From Edaphochlamys debaryana (lineage: Eukaryota; Chlorophyta; Chlorophyceae; Chlamydomonadales), in the NCBI GenBank assembly GCA_016858145.1, contig JAEHOE010000070.1:310001-374000 (forward strand): a stretch of DNA of 64,000 nt, in the 5' to 3' direction. Positions 38,161-49,441 of the stretch are shown here, piece by piece. The position numbers were made by a program, and so were the translations under genes. Each line of letters starts with the position of its first letter. The first letter of the stretch is position 1. The notes below the pieces were generated by a model. That model was not told where the DNA came from. It saw nothing but the letters and a program-made list of their open reading frames with translations, and ran no database searches.

Positions 38161-41100
38161 TCACAGCACCACTGTCCCGACGCAGCAGCTGGTCGCGCCG
38201 CTGCCACCACTCGTGCTGTTGCCGTACAGCGCCACCGTACAACTGGGCTGCTGCGCGCCGCCGCTTCGGCACACGTCCCGCAGCGCCACCCCCGGGCGCA
38301 GCTGCACGCACAGCTCCCTGCCGCTCAGGCCCACGGCCGCAGCGCTCCAGCCCAGGCCCGGCAGCCGCAGCGTCAGGGCCGTGCCGAGGCCCTGCCAGGC
38401 GGCGGGGTTGGAGGCCGGGTAGAGGAGGGAGTAGGCCGGGGCGAAAACCGTGAAGAGGTTTTGAGTCAAGAGGTTTACGACGTCCGCTTGGCGGGTGGAG
38501 TTGACGTACATCGCAGCGCTTGTCAGCATGGGCTGAGGGGGCAGCAGGGGCGAGGACGGTTTGCAGGGGTGGCGTTAGAGCGGACGGCAGTAGAGCTCTG
38601 ACTAGGTCGTAACGGACGCCCAGACCCCTGCACCATGCCCCCAGCGCCACAGCGCGCTCCCGTTCCTCGACCCACAAACGTCGCTCACCGGGGCACTAGC
38701 GCTGGCCCCTGGCGCCAGCTGCACCCTGAAGCACACCGAGTTCGCGAAAGTTGCGTTTGCGATCGTGATGGACTTGACCACAACAATGGGTCGAACCACG
38801 AATGTGCAGCCCGTGCTCGGGGCCCGGCAGGCGGGGTCGGGCGGAAAGCTCGCCGCACTGCTGTTGGGGCTGACGACGGGCGGCCGAGGGGGCGGCCGCG
38901 AGAGCGGAGGGACCGCAACCGGCGGCGCCAGTCCGCCGCACGTCTGCAGGGCCGGCGGGAAACACGCCCCAGCCGTCTGGCCGGTGCCGTCGCTGGCACG
39001 CAGGGAGAACCCGGCGCAGGTTGCCCCCCCTGAAGTAAAGAGCTGGGTGTACACGCCCTTCAGCGCCCTGTCCAGCATATCCTTGAACAAAGGGCGGCTT
39101 GCTTGTGTGGGTCGTAGGCCCGCGCAAACTGTCGTTTCCGGGCCAGCGCAGCCGCTCAGCGCCCACTCGTTACCGACCACGATGTTGAAGGATATCGCTG
39201 CGAGCCGGACCTGGCTTCCCGCCGCGTCCTTGAGGTCGGTGCACCTGCCAGCCGCAGACCCATCCGAGCGCTGAAGGCTGAGGCAGAGCTGGCAGGTGAT
39301 GGGGGCGGGGGGCGGCCGCCGAGGGGGCGGCACCCGTGGTGGCAGGGGCGGCGGCGGCTTGGGCGAGGGCCGGGGTGCGGGGCGACGGGGCTTGGGCGGA
39401 GGTAGGGGAGGGGGAGGGGGCGGCGGAGGTGGGGGCGGAGGGCCGGGTGTGCCCGGAAGCATAGGCATGAAACTGCCCTGGGGAGGTGGGGAGGCTCGGG
39501 GAGCCTCACATAATGTCGAACGCTTGGCACTGACGCAGGACTGGGTCCGGTTGGGGCCGCCAACCATGGCCTGGAGCTTAAATCCCAACAACTGCGGCAG
39601 ACACAACTCTTGATCGTCGTAATGGAGAAGGTCGAGCCACCCTTGCAGCGCACTGTTGCGTATCGTGCGCTTGTAGCGGCCAAACCGGCCGGTCCCCGGC
39701 TCCAGGGTTCCGCAAACCTCGACGGAGGCAACCACGCCCCGCCGGGTTGAGTTGCTGCTTGTGCATCTTGTCAGATGGAAGGGACTCAAGACCGTGACCC
39801 GGGAGTCTATGGCGGCCCATGTGAGGTCGGCTGCTATGAAGTCCGCAAGAATACCGCAGAGTTCTGGTCCGAGGTCTGGGTTGTTCAGCAGGTCCGTCGA
39901 GGGCTTGCGGACGACGCTGATGCTGCCGCAGACGACGCAGGGGGGAGCCGGGGGCCGAGGCGGTGGTCGTGGGGGCCGGGGGGGCGAGGGCGGTCGGGGC
40001 GGCGACGGGGGGCGCGGCGAGGGAGGCGGTGGCGGCGAGGGTCGCCGAGGGCGTCGAGGTGGAGACGGGGGTGGTTCAGGAGGTAGCAGCGGAGATAGAG
40101 GGATGTCCGGTGGAACGGATGGTGCGCGCGGCCGGCGGGGTGGTCGTGTGGGGCGGCGAGGTGGGCGAGGAGGGGACAGGGGCGGAAGGTCCGGTGGCAG
40201 CGACGGCGCTTTCGGGGGCCGACGGGGAGGCCTCGGCATCTTGGGTGGCGGCGAAGGTTGAAGGGGCCATAGGGGCAAGCCAGGCATTGATGGCGACGGT
40301 GAGACCGGGGCGGGGGCAGGGGCCTCGCAGACACGCGCCGCCTCCCCTTGGAAGAAGCCGCCGCCTGCCACCGTCAGCCCAACGGCAGTGCCGTACGCAT
40401 CATCACGGCAGTCGCCCTCAGGAAACACGGCTTTCAGCCAGGCATCCAGTCGTGTGTAGATGTATTCCTCGAGCCCCGTCGAGTCCGAGTCTGCATCAGC
40501 GGGGATGACGACCGTTCCGCACACCTTGACCAGGCTGCTGGAGCACTGGGAAGCTGCAAAGGGCTCAGTCAGCTGGGTGCCCCTGTCAGCAGCAGCACTG
40601 TTGAGCTCTCTAGCAATCATCGCCTGGGCCAACTCGCATGTTGCAGCCGAGAAGGCGTAGCGGGCTGGCAGGGAGGTGCCGCCTTGCACGGCGCCGATTG
40701 CTGTGGTGTCAAGCAACGTAGCCTCCAAGCACACCTCAAGGCCTCCAGGCTGCAGAGACTGCAGTAGGGACCGAGCCGCCGGGAGATGCCCTGGCGACAC
40801 GGCCGCTGTCGAGAGCTCCACAGCCCTGCGGGCCCCTGCCTCCACCGCTGACTCCGAGCAGCAGCCCCCTGCCGAGTCCCGCAGCTCAGCCCGGCAGGTG
40901 CCAGGGGCAGAGCCCGTGGGGGGCTGGCAGAGGCCCACGGTGGTCCTGCACACGTGCACAGACAGGAGGGCACGAGAGGGATGTGGTGAGCCCGAGGACC
41001 TTTTCACAACCCGGCGCTTCCTGCTGCCCTCAGCCCCGCCCACCTGCATGCCGGGCGCTGCGAGCTGATGCACAGCCGAGCCGAGCCCGCGGTGGTGCGG

Positions 41101-41963
41101 TTGAGGCCCAAGCCCCTCAGCACCAGCACACGCCCAGCAGAGCCCGGGCCGCCCCGCTGGATGGAGTGGCTGACGGGTCGGGAGGTGCCATCGGGCAGCA
41201 CCAGGGACGCAGCTAGGGAAGGCTCCGAGGCACAGGCATTCCCTGCGAACGGACAGAGGCGGAAGGGGTTATCAGGGAACGGACAATGGGGAGGAGATAG
41301 AGGAGTAAGGGATCAGACCTTTGCAGGCAATCCACTGGTGCCATGGCAGTACTAAGCCTACCACGTTCGACTTGTACCGCACCTCATCCCCGCATGTGAT
41401 CCCAACCCTCCCCAGGGGCCTCCACGATGTTGCTCCATGTGACAGCCGCGTACAGCAGGTAAGGCACGGGCCTACAGCCCAGCCATGCATCCAGCCGAAC
41501 CTTCTCACTCGCGTACCGTCACAACCTACCCAGTGCCAGAGCAATGGACTCCAAGTCTGCCAAGCAACAAGCCGCAAGGTTGTAAGGGCTGGCCTCCACT
41601 AGTAGCGAGAGGCAGAACTGCGTCGCTCGGCTGGTGGCACGAGTGGCAGCCCACGATGGGGAGGAAGCGGATGGTCCCAGGCGGTAGGTTGGTCCCGTGC
41701 CAAAGGCAGACGGGTCACAACGTTCGGCATGCAGGCTACTTGTCCATAGCAGCAGTCTGCAGAAATAGCAGAGTAGCCAAATGTTGCGGTGTGAGGTCAG
41801 TTGGGCGCAGTGGCCAGCCGGTCATCGCTTTGCTGTTCTTATGGATACTAACGCCCTTGTAATGCTACGTAGTATCATGGGACACTTACGCGAGGGCAGC
41901 AAGGGTTGGCTTCAAGCTTGTGAATTTGATGCTGCGTTCCGCTGCCGGGCGCCAAGTCCGCAT
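38161..41963 (-). CDS. Pherophorin-like multi-module wall protein, copy A (1042 aa, 5 exons)
   Basis: Exons 41963-41890, 41756-41530, 41242-41044, 40945-38689 and 38532-38161 close in phase to 1042 residues. The signal peptide (LKPTLAALALLLWTSSLHA) is rebuilt across intron 1. A pherophorin-type domain follows: YRLGPS, FCLSLLVE, ACCLADL, then LCISSQRPACR and GGCCSES. Next come three Cys-rich modules (about 239-373, 503-646, 718-836) and a C-terminal pherophorin-type unit (about 872-1042, ending ELCVQLRPGVALRDVC, SCTVALYG, SCCVG), separated by [14 protein letters not shown] rods expected to be O-glycosylated. Known pherophorins are extracellular-matrix or wall glycoproteins of volvocine algae built as globule-rod-globule; this one has several globules. 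A paralog lies 1.4 kb upstream in the same orientation. Exon 3 (199 nt) is nearly identical to that of copy B. Confidence 0.9.
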
Positions 41964-42120
41964 AACTGGGGCTTATTGATAATATTCTGTGCATACAGGC
42001 TGTGATGGCAATTATGCAGGGGATCGGGTGATGTTTCTCACTCCGGAGGGCATTCACGGGCTGCGCCGTTTTAGAGGAAGCGCACACCAGCGGAAGGTAT
42101 CATCGCAATTGTCCATAAGC

Positions 42121-42126
42121 TATATA
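42121..42126 (-). promoter_or_regulatory. TATA-like box of pherophorin copy A
   Basis: Read on the minus strand the sequence is TTTGTATATAGCTT, about 160 bases upstream of the start codon at 41963. A start site 25-30 bases further would give a 5' UTR of about 130 bases. Confidence 0.4.
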
Positions 42127-42506
42127 CAAAGCGCTTCGACGCGTCAGCGATACAGATGACATTCTAGACGTATGAAGAAGATCGACCAGCTGCATGGGCA
42201 GGCACGGGCTAGGGCGCTAGGCCGTCCCAGGGGGTCCCGCAGGGTCCAGCGTTTAGAGTCGGCAACCCTGGACCAAGCATCCCTGGACCAAGCATCCAGG
42301 GGCCTCAGGGCCGTCAGGGGTTACAGAGTCTCGGGACGGCAGGGGTTCCTGCCAGGAGGGTGCCTTGGTTGCCGTGGAAAGCTGCGGAGCGCAGCTGTCA
42401 ATGGTTCTCATGCTCAAGGCCTTGTACGCCTGGAACACGCAGGTCGTGCAGCGCCTGGTCTCAGTGGTCAGTGCCAGCCTCTGGGGAGCGCAGCAGAGAG
42501 GAGATA

Positions 42507-42511
42507 TTACA
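42507..42511 (-). terminator. TGTAA poly(A)-type signal, candidate for pherophorin copy B
   Basis: TTACA on the plus strand reads TGTAA in the direction of copy B, about 0.9 kb after its stop; a second lies at 42321-42325. Confidence 0.35.
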
Positions 42512-43385
42512 GGCAGCTAGCTAGCATACGTTCACTGGAAGGTGGCATCTTTCATTCCCTCGCCCTGCCGGGAGGTTTACCGGTCTAGCCCCCATCGACA
42601 CAGCGGGGCAGTGCCTGTCGGCAAGCCGTGGTGCTCAGAAACTGCTTCCCGCTACCGTCCTGGAGCTGCTACCAAAGGTTACTGCCTATCCAGGCCTGTC
42701 CGTGGAGGTCCGTGCTCCATGGCTCCACGCTCTGTCAGCACACGCACAGATCAATAAGATCCTCTGTTTCAGTGGCGCCCAAAGCTTTGTTCCAAACGTG
42801 CCAGATGTGCAACCGTCTCCGCATTATCAATAATTGTCATGAATATGTCATGGCGTCTTTAAAGCGCCCCCCATCGAGGACTCGGCGCCATGCGCTTGTC
42901 CCGCCACCTCGAATGACCTTGCCGTGCCCCTACCCCCAGCGTGTGGCAATGAACACCGTAACAAGAACAAGACGCAAGCAACCGTAAAGAGAGGTCACTC
43001 GGGCAGCGGTTGTGACGCTGCCCCGCTCAGCCGCATACGGCTATTGAGTGAATCCGGACGCAACACCCTACACCCTATGCACAGCATACGCCGCCGTACA
43101 CAGTGCGCGTGCGGCCCATCCCGACACAAGCCTCGGTTCGTTCTTGCCCCGACTTCTTCGTACGTTATGCATAACGAGAAAGGCCTGCTTGACACCATCC
43201 ATCGTCCGCATGACTTGATGCAACAGCCATCTCAGGCCATGGACCCAGCCACTCGACGTCCCATGGTACGTACACTCACGGCCCCTACGCTCATTACGGG
43301 CCTTGCGCCGCCTCGTGCCTGCCTGCGCGCCCTCCCGCTTGCCCTCCATGGGTAACCCCTTTATACATGGACCCTTGCCCCGAGG

Positions 43386-46300
43386 TCACACTACAACCCT
43401 GCTCACCGTACAGCAGCTCGAGTTTCCGCCACTCGAGCTATACAGCGCAACTAAGCAGCTACCCTGCGCGCCGTTGAAACACAGGTCCCGAAGCGTCAGG
43501 CCCGTCGCGAGTTCGACGCAGAACTCCATGCCTCGGGCTGAAGCCACCGCAGCAGCCGTCCAAAACAGGCCCTGCGCAGTCAGAGCTGTGTTGTTGGCCT
43601 GCCACGCGTCCGGGCTGGTTGCCATGAAGCGCCTCGTGTAGCTGGGTGCTATGAACAAGCTTGAGGTCGAGGGGGCGTTCTGTGTGAAGATGCTGTTGAC
43701 GCTAGGCTGGCGCGTGGAGTTGACGTAGATTGCCGCTTTGGCCAGCGTAGCCTGCGTGCGGGAGGGATGGGTGGATGCTGGGTGGGCAGAGGAAGGCTGG
43801 CATGGGGCAATCAGTCGAGGAATGCATGCGGCACGCACGGATGCCCCGGATCCCAGCCTTCTGGCGCCCCACACCCCTGCCATGCGGGACCCGGCCGCCT
43901 CCCTTCTCCCAGCCAGCAGCATCCCGCACCCACCTCCGCGCTGGCATTTGCTCCGCTTGCTAGCTGCACCTTGAAGCAGGGCGCCCGAATGAAGAGCATG
44001 GGGGGCATGGCCTTGACCGTGGCCACCTGCTGCAGCGCAAACGCGCAGCCCGTGCTCGGGGCCCCGCAGGCGGGGTCGGGCGGAAAGCTCGCCGCACTGC
44101 TGTTGGGGCTGACGACGGGCGGCCGAGGGGGCGGCCGCGAGAGCGGAGGGACCGCAACCGGCGGCGCCAGTCCGCTGCACGTCCGCAGGGCCGGTGGAAA
44201 ACACGCCCCAGCCGTCCGGCCGGTGCCGTCGCTGGCGCGCAGGGAGAAACCGGCGCAGGTTGCCCCTCCCGAAGGAAAGAGCTGGGTGTAGACTTGGCCC
44301 AAAGCCTGGGTGAGCATTGGTGGAAACAGCGGCCGGCCGGCTTGCGTCTGGGTCAGGCTTGTGCACACCATGCTCTCCACGCCCGCGCAGGTTGGGCTCG
44401 TCAAGGACCAGGCCGTCCCAACCACTATGCCGAACCGGTCCGCGACGGGCTTGGAATTGTCTTGGGCGGCCCGCTGGAGTTCAGCGCAGCGCCCGGCAGA
44501 GAGCCCCGTGCGGATCAGGGTGAGGCAGAGCTGGCAGGTGATGGGGGCGGGGGGCGGCCGCCGAGGGGGCGGCGGCTTGGGCGGCCGGGGCGGCGGCGGC
44601 TTGGGCGAGGGCCGGGGTGCGGGGCGCGGCGGCTTCGGCGGTGGGAGGGGCGGGGGCGGGGGTGGTGGAGGCGGAGGCGGAGGAGACAAGGGTGCCCGGG
44701 GCGCCCCTGGCGCCCCTGCGGCGGGCGGAAGCGGGGTCCTGGAGAAAGGGGGCCCGGGGGACGGCGGCCCCTGACACGTCCTTGCACGCTTCAAGTTGAC
44801 GCAGGACTTGGCGCGACCGGGACCGCCCACGCGAGCCTGTAGGTCGAACGTCCAGAAGTCCTCCCGACAAAATGCCTGGTCCGCAGGATGGAAGTAGCCA
44901 AGCCACACTGGCAGCACGCGGCTCCTTACGGCCTGCTTGAAAGGCTCGAGCCCGTCGATGCCGGGAAGCAGGGTCCCGCACACCTCGACGGAAGCCACCA
45001 CTCCGCGCGCCTTTCGACTGCTACTGGTGCACTTGGTCAGCAGGAAGGGCGACAAGACCGCGACTCGGCTTGCGTTGGCAATAGAAGTGAGGTTGTCGGC
45101 GATTAGCCCAGAAAGCTGGTCGCACTGCTCCTGCGTCAGCTCCGGGTTATCCCGCCGCGTCGAGGGCTTGCGTACGACGCTGATGATGCCGCAGACGACG
45201 CAGGGGGGAGCCGGGGGCCGGGGAGGTGGGCGTGGAGGTTTGGGGGGCGAGGGCGGTCGGGGCGGCGACGGGGGGCGCGGCGAGGGAGGCGGTGGCGGCG
45301 AGGGTTGCCGAGGGCGCCGAGGCGGAGACGGGGGTGGCGACGGAGGCCGACGCGGACGCAGGGGGGAGCGAGGCGGGAAGGCTGGCTGGCGCGGCCGGCG
45401 GGGTGGCCGCGTGGGGCGTCGGGGCGGGCGAGTAGGGGACACGGGCGGAAGGTCCGGTGGGAGCGACGGCACTGCAGGTGGGGGCTGCGGCACCCCAGGC
45501 ACCAGAGGGGGTGGCGATGGCTGGAGGGGCCACTGAGGCAGGGCAGGTACCGACGGAGGTGGGGCGATGGGCATGGGGGCCTCACAGCGCCGCCAGACCT
45601 CGCCCTCGTAGAAAGCACCGAACACCGTGAGCCCAACGGCAATGCCGTACGTGTCATCACGGCAGTCGCCCTCAGGAAACACGACATCCAGCCAGGAGTT
45701 TAGCCGCGAGTATATGATCTCCTGAAGACCCGTTGTGTCGGGACCGGAACCAGGGCTGAGCGCCACGGCCGCGCACACCTCGAGGCCATTGCTGGCGCAG
45801 AGGGAAGCCGCGAAGGGCTCGGCCAGCTGGGTGCCCCTTTCAGCAGCAGCGCTGTTGAGCTCCCTAGCAATCATCGCCCCGGCTAACTCGCATGTCGCAG
45901 CCGAGAAGGCGTAGCGCGGGTGCCCAGCGTATGCGTATCCAACATCGCTGCTGTCAGCTGCAGCTGAGTCGATGACGATGGACGCAACGCACACTAGCTG
46001 GAGCAGAACGAAGGACTGCAGTAGGGACCGAGCCGCCGGGAGATGCCCTGGCGACACGGCCGCTGTCGAGAGCTCCACAGCCCTGCGGGCCCCTGCCTCC
46101 ACCGCTGACTCCGAGCAGCAGCCCCCTGCCGAGTCCCGCAGCTCAGCCCGGCAGGTGCCAGGGGCAGAGCCCGCGGGGGGCTGGCAGAGGCCCTCGGCGG
46201 TCCTGCACACGTGCACAGACAGGAGGGCACGAGAGGGATGTGGTGAGCCCGAGGACCTTTTCACAACCCGGCGCTTCCTGCTGCCCTCAGCCCCACCCCA

Positions 46301-47133
46301 CCTGCATGCCGGGCGCTGCGAGCTGATGCACAGCCGAGCCGAGCCCGCGGTGGTGCGGTTGAGGCCCAAGCCCCTCAGCACCAGCACACGCCCAGCAGAG
46401 CCCGGGCCGCCCCGCTGGATGGAGTGGCTGACGGGTCGGGAGGTGCCATCGGGCAGCACCACGGACGCAGCGAGTGAGGGCTCCGAGGCACAGGCATCCC
46501 CTGTGAACGGACAGAGGCGGAAGGGGTCAGGTCGTCCCTCGCTCCCATGGCTGGTCCAGTGGTGCAAGTGCGGGTGCAAGGGCAGGTACAAGGGGATTGC
46601 TCTCAGGCTACCAAGGCCTGCTCCTCCCGCACGGGCTTCCCCTGCTGCAGCCCACCCTTGCGCAGGGGTATCGTGGGCATCGAGGGGGGTCCATGTGGCC
46701 CCCATCCCTCACTCAACTGCCCCAACCTGACTGGACCTACCTAGCGCTAGTTCGAGGTAGCCCAAGTCTGCCGAGTAACAAGGTGCTCCGGCGCATAAGT
46801 CAGGCTCCACCAGCAGCGAGAAGCAGAAGGACGCTGTGTGACGAGAGTCGCCTTGGGAACTTGAGGATGGTCCCAGGCGATACGTGCCCGTGTCCCCGCC
46901 CGAGCAGTTTTCCGCTCGAGCGCTGACTGTCCATAGCAGCAGCCTGTACGTAACATGTGAGCGTATGGAGCGTGAAGCGGCGACATCGCGCTTGGCAGTT
47001 TGCATGTCAGTTTGCCAGCTTGCCAAAGCATTATCGATGCACTTCCAGTCAGGCAAGGGAGGACTCACGCAGTGACGACTTTCAGCAGCCCCAAGCCTCC
47101 GCGTGGCAATGGCGCTCGCCTACGGTCGCTCAT
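43386..47133 (-). CDS. Pherophorin-like multi-module wall protein, copy B (1033 aa, 5 exons)
   Basis: Exons 47133-47069, 46943-46741, 46500-46302, 46202-43934 and 43751-43386 give 1033 residues, with the same intron positions and phases as copy A. The signal peptide (GLLKVVTALLLWTVSARA) again forms only after intron 1 is removed. The pherophorin-type N-terminal unit (TYRLGPS, FCFSLLVEPDLCAGAPC, YSADLGYLELALGDACASEP, LCISSQRPACR, GGCCSES) is followed by the same three Cys modules, proline-rich rods and a C-terminal unit ending MEFCVELATGLTLRDLCF, SCLVALYS, SSCCTV. Similarity to copy A is uneven: near identity around exon 3, the start of exon 4 and the third-module/rod junction, clear divergence elsewhere. 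Matrix or cell-wall structural role is inferred from family. Confidence 0.9.
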
Positions 47134-48009
47134 AGGCGCCTCGCTGCCCTCTTCCTAAGTGTTGGATAGGGGCAGGCATCGATTGCAGCTGATACGGTCT
47201 GGGTTCCAGGGGGCCTGGTGGTTCACACCTCGCTGCATGTGCCAAAGAGCCTGCGGCGCAGACGCGGTGCACACAACGATTCTAAGCATACGAACACGGT
47301 ACTAATGGCTGGGTCGCCTCGAAGGTGAAGCTGTACGATGAGCTGTCTTCAGCGAGCAGTCGCCCGCGCATGCGGTTGGCTTTCGGCTCCCCTGGTTGGC
47401 TTCCGGCTGCGAGTACACTGTTGCGCACATGAGGTGTCGCTTCATGCTTTGCTAGTGCCGGCTCAGCAAGCAGTGGCAGGGGTGGTTTGGTGTACGCTTG
47501 GCACAAGGGGCCGCTCGGGCTGGCGGGGCTGGGGGAAGTTCCACGAGCCGGCACGGTTGGCCGCCGCCCTCCAGGCTCGAGAAGCTCCCGACAGACACAC
47601 GCGAGCTCAACTTCCATGCAAGTGCTCCCCAACTGTTATGTAAAGGATGCCAAGGTCTGCACAGCGTCTGCAGCATCACCGACGGGAGAGACATTTTAAA
47701 CTGCTTTGCTTGACAAGCGATGATATCACCAGCAACGATCCTTTAGAGCAACAACAACAGCAGCAGCAATGCGAGGTTAGTGCTTGTGAGCGCAGTCTGC
47801 CAGCAGCTGGCATCACACAGCGACCCGCCCTGCCTACAAGACGGGGCCCCACAAACACTACATGTAACAGTGCTCTAGGGCGTGCAAGTCTCAGACGAAG
47901 AGCTCCGCCGTTGGCGAGTCGTGCGGCGTCACCTCGCTTGCGGCATTACCTCGGCGCCATCGCTAGCACTCGGCGGACTTCGCAGTATTGGGCGTGGAGA
48001 CCCCTCCGC
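47134..48009. other. Upstream region of pherophorin B
   Basis: Likely promoter of copy B and the spacer to the inverted fragment. It contains a short CAA/CAG run near 47750-47770. Open frames on both strands (for example 47282-47632 minus) show no family motifs or splice support. Confidence 0.45.
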
Positions 48010-48480
48010 GGGTTGAGCAGGGGAGGCAAGTGCGGAAGGAGCGGGCTTTGGTAGCCTGAGAGAACCGCTTGCACCTGCCCTTGCACCCGCCCTTGCACCT
48101 ACTAGACCAGCCAGAGCAAGGGATAATCTGACCCTTCACCCTCACCATTCGCAGGAGAAGCCTGTGCCTCGGAGAGCCTCCGAACCCTGCTGCCTAACTG
48201 GTGTCCCTGGCGCTGCCCAATGGCACCTCCCGACCCATCAGCCACTCCATCCAGCGGGGCGGCCCGGGCTCTGCTGGGCGTGTGCTGGTGCTGAGGGGCT
48301 TGGGCCTCAACCGCACCACCGCGGGCTCGGCTCGGCTGTGCATCAGCTCGCAGCGCCCGGCATGCAGGTGGGGTGGGGCTGAGGGGAGCGCCGGGTTGTT
48401 CAAGTTCCTCGTGCTTACCACATCCCTGTCTTGCCCCCTCGGCAGGGGGCTGCTGCTCGGAGTCAGCGGTGGAGGCGGGG
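48010..48480 (+). pseudogene. Truncated, frameshifted third pherophorin copy (opposite strand)
   Basis: The sequence matches, in inverted orientation, part of intron 2, exon 3, intron 3 and a little of exon 4 of copies A and B. Exon 3 (48155-48367) is 213 nt instead of 199 nt; the extra 14 bases after GCCTGTGCCTCGGAG break the reading frame. After the donor, the normal acceptor and about 80 bases of exon 4 are missing, so TTGCCCC joins directly to CTCGGCAGGGGGCTGCTGC. Homology stops near 48480. No signal-peptide exon or repeat modules follow. It is a non-functional fragment as far as I can see. Confidence 0.8.
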
Positions 48481-49441
48481 AATCGTTGAGCCGTGGAGGT
48501 CTCGACAGCAACTGGCCCCTGCCAAGCACAGGGTTGAACCCCGCCCCTGCCCGCGTCAATGCGGGTTTAGGCCGTACAGCACGCCTAGAGACTATCGGGT
48601 GCTGTTCGTGCTGGATGGCTGTCGGCTAACCTCCACCCGCAGCGTGCAGGCGATGATCTGTCAGGGCCAGGTCGCAGCAGGCAAGTGCAAAGAGTTGGAG
48701 GTTGCACGGCATCTATCCTCCACACTTCAGCCCCTTGCTCGGCATGTCAACTCTTCGTGTCACCTGCCCATCACGTGCCCAAAACCACGATCATGAAGTG
48801 ACCCCAGTGGGCAGCAATGATCACAATTGCCGGATGTGCTTCGTTGTATCCAGCCTCCCGGCTACACTTCCTTACGCTCTTGTGCGTGCCCCTTCTATGT
48901 TCGCAGAGCTTGCGTGCCCACCTCTTGCTTGCGGCTCGCTCCAGACCCCGAGTAACCCTCCAGGATGCCCCTCCTCCGAAATTAGCTCACATGTATTTTC
49001 AACGAGAGGCCCCCGAGCTCCCTAATGCCCTGGGGCACCCTTGAGCTCGTGTTCCAAAGTCAAGACTTGTTCACGGATACAAGACAACGGTACCACGCGG
49101 TCATGAGGCAATACATACAGCCACCCGGGCTTACTCACAATCCACGTCAATGGCGTAAACCACAACCAGCCCACCGCAATTTCGTGCACATCCGAATAAA
49201 CATTCCCAGCAGTTCACAATACCGGTGGTTTAGGTGAGCAATGTATAGTATGTAATAGAGGTGCGCGTATGCACACCACCCGCCGCAGCAGCCGTAGCTT
49301 GATGTCCGGGCAGAGTCCAAGTCACGTGGAGTCACGTTTCGAGGGTATGAGTTGTGTGCCTGCCTCCGGCAGGGCTAGACAGCTAATGAGCTGTCCTTCG
49401 AGTCCCTGTGGCCCGGGAGTCCCCGATGCAGTCCCGTAACG
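48481..49441. other. Intergenic region past the pseudogene fragment
   Basis: An open stretch near 48600-48720 on the plus strand (LFVLDGCRLTSTRS, ICQGQVAAGKCKELEVARHL) looks faintly protein-like after a CACCCGCAG but cannot be extended. Otherwise nothing was recognised; this also contains the 3' flank of the membrane-protein gene. Confidence 0.35.

Larger units (their letters stand above)
41964..43385. other. Intergenic region between pherophorin copies
   Basis: This holds the promoter of copy A and the 3' UTR of copy B. It contains a TATA-like box at 42121-42126, a tandem pair of a CCCTGGACCAAGCAT unit near 42267-42296, and TTACA (TGTAA on the minus strand) at 42321-42325 and 42507-42511. 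No gene was seen. Confidence 0.5.

Noticed and set aside
38602..41073. Single long open frame starting HQLAAPGMQVGG
   Set aside because: The start is GTG and the 5' part is intron 3 read through; the spliced model with signal peptide is better supported.
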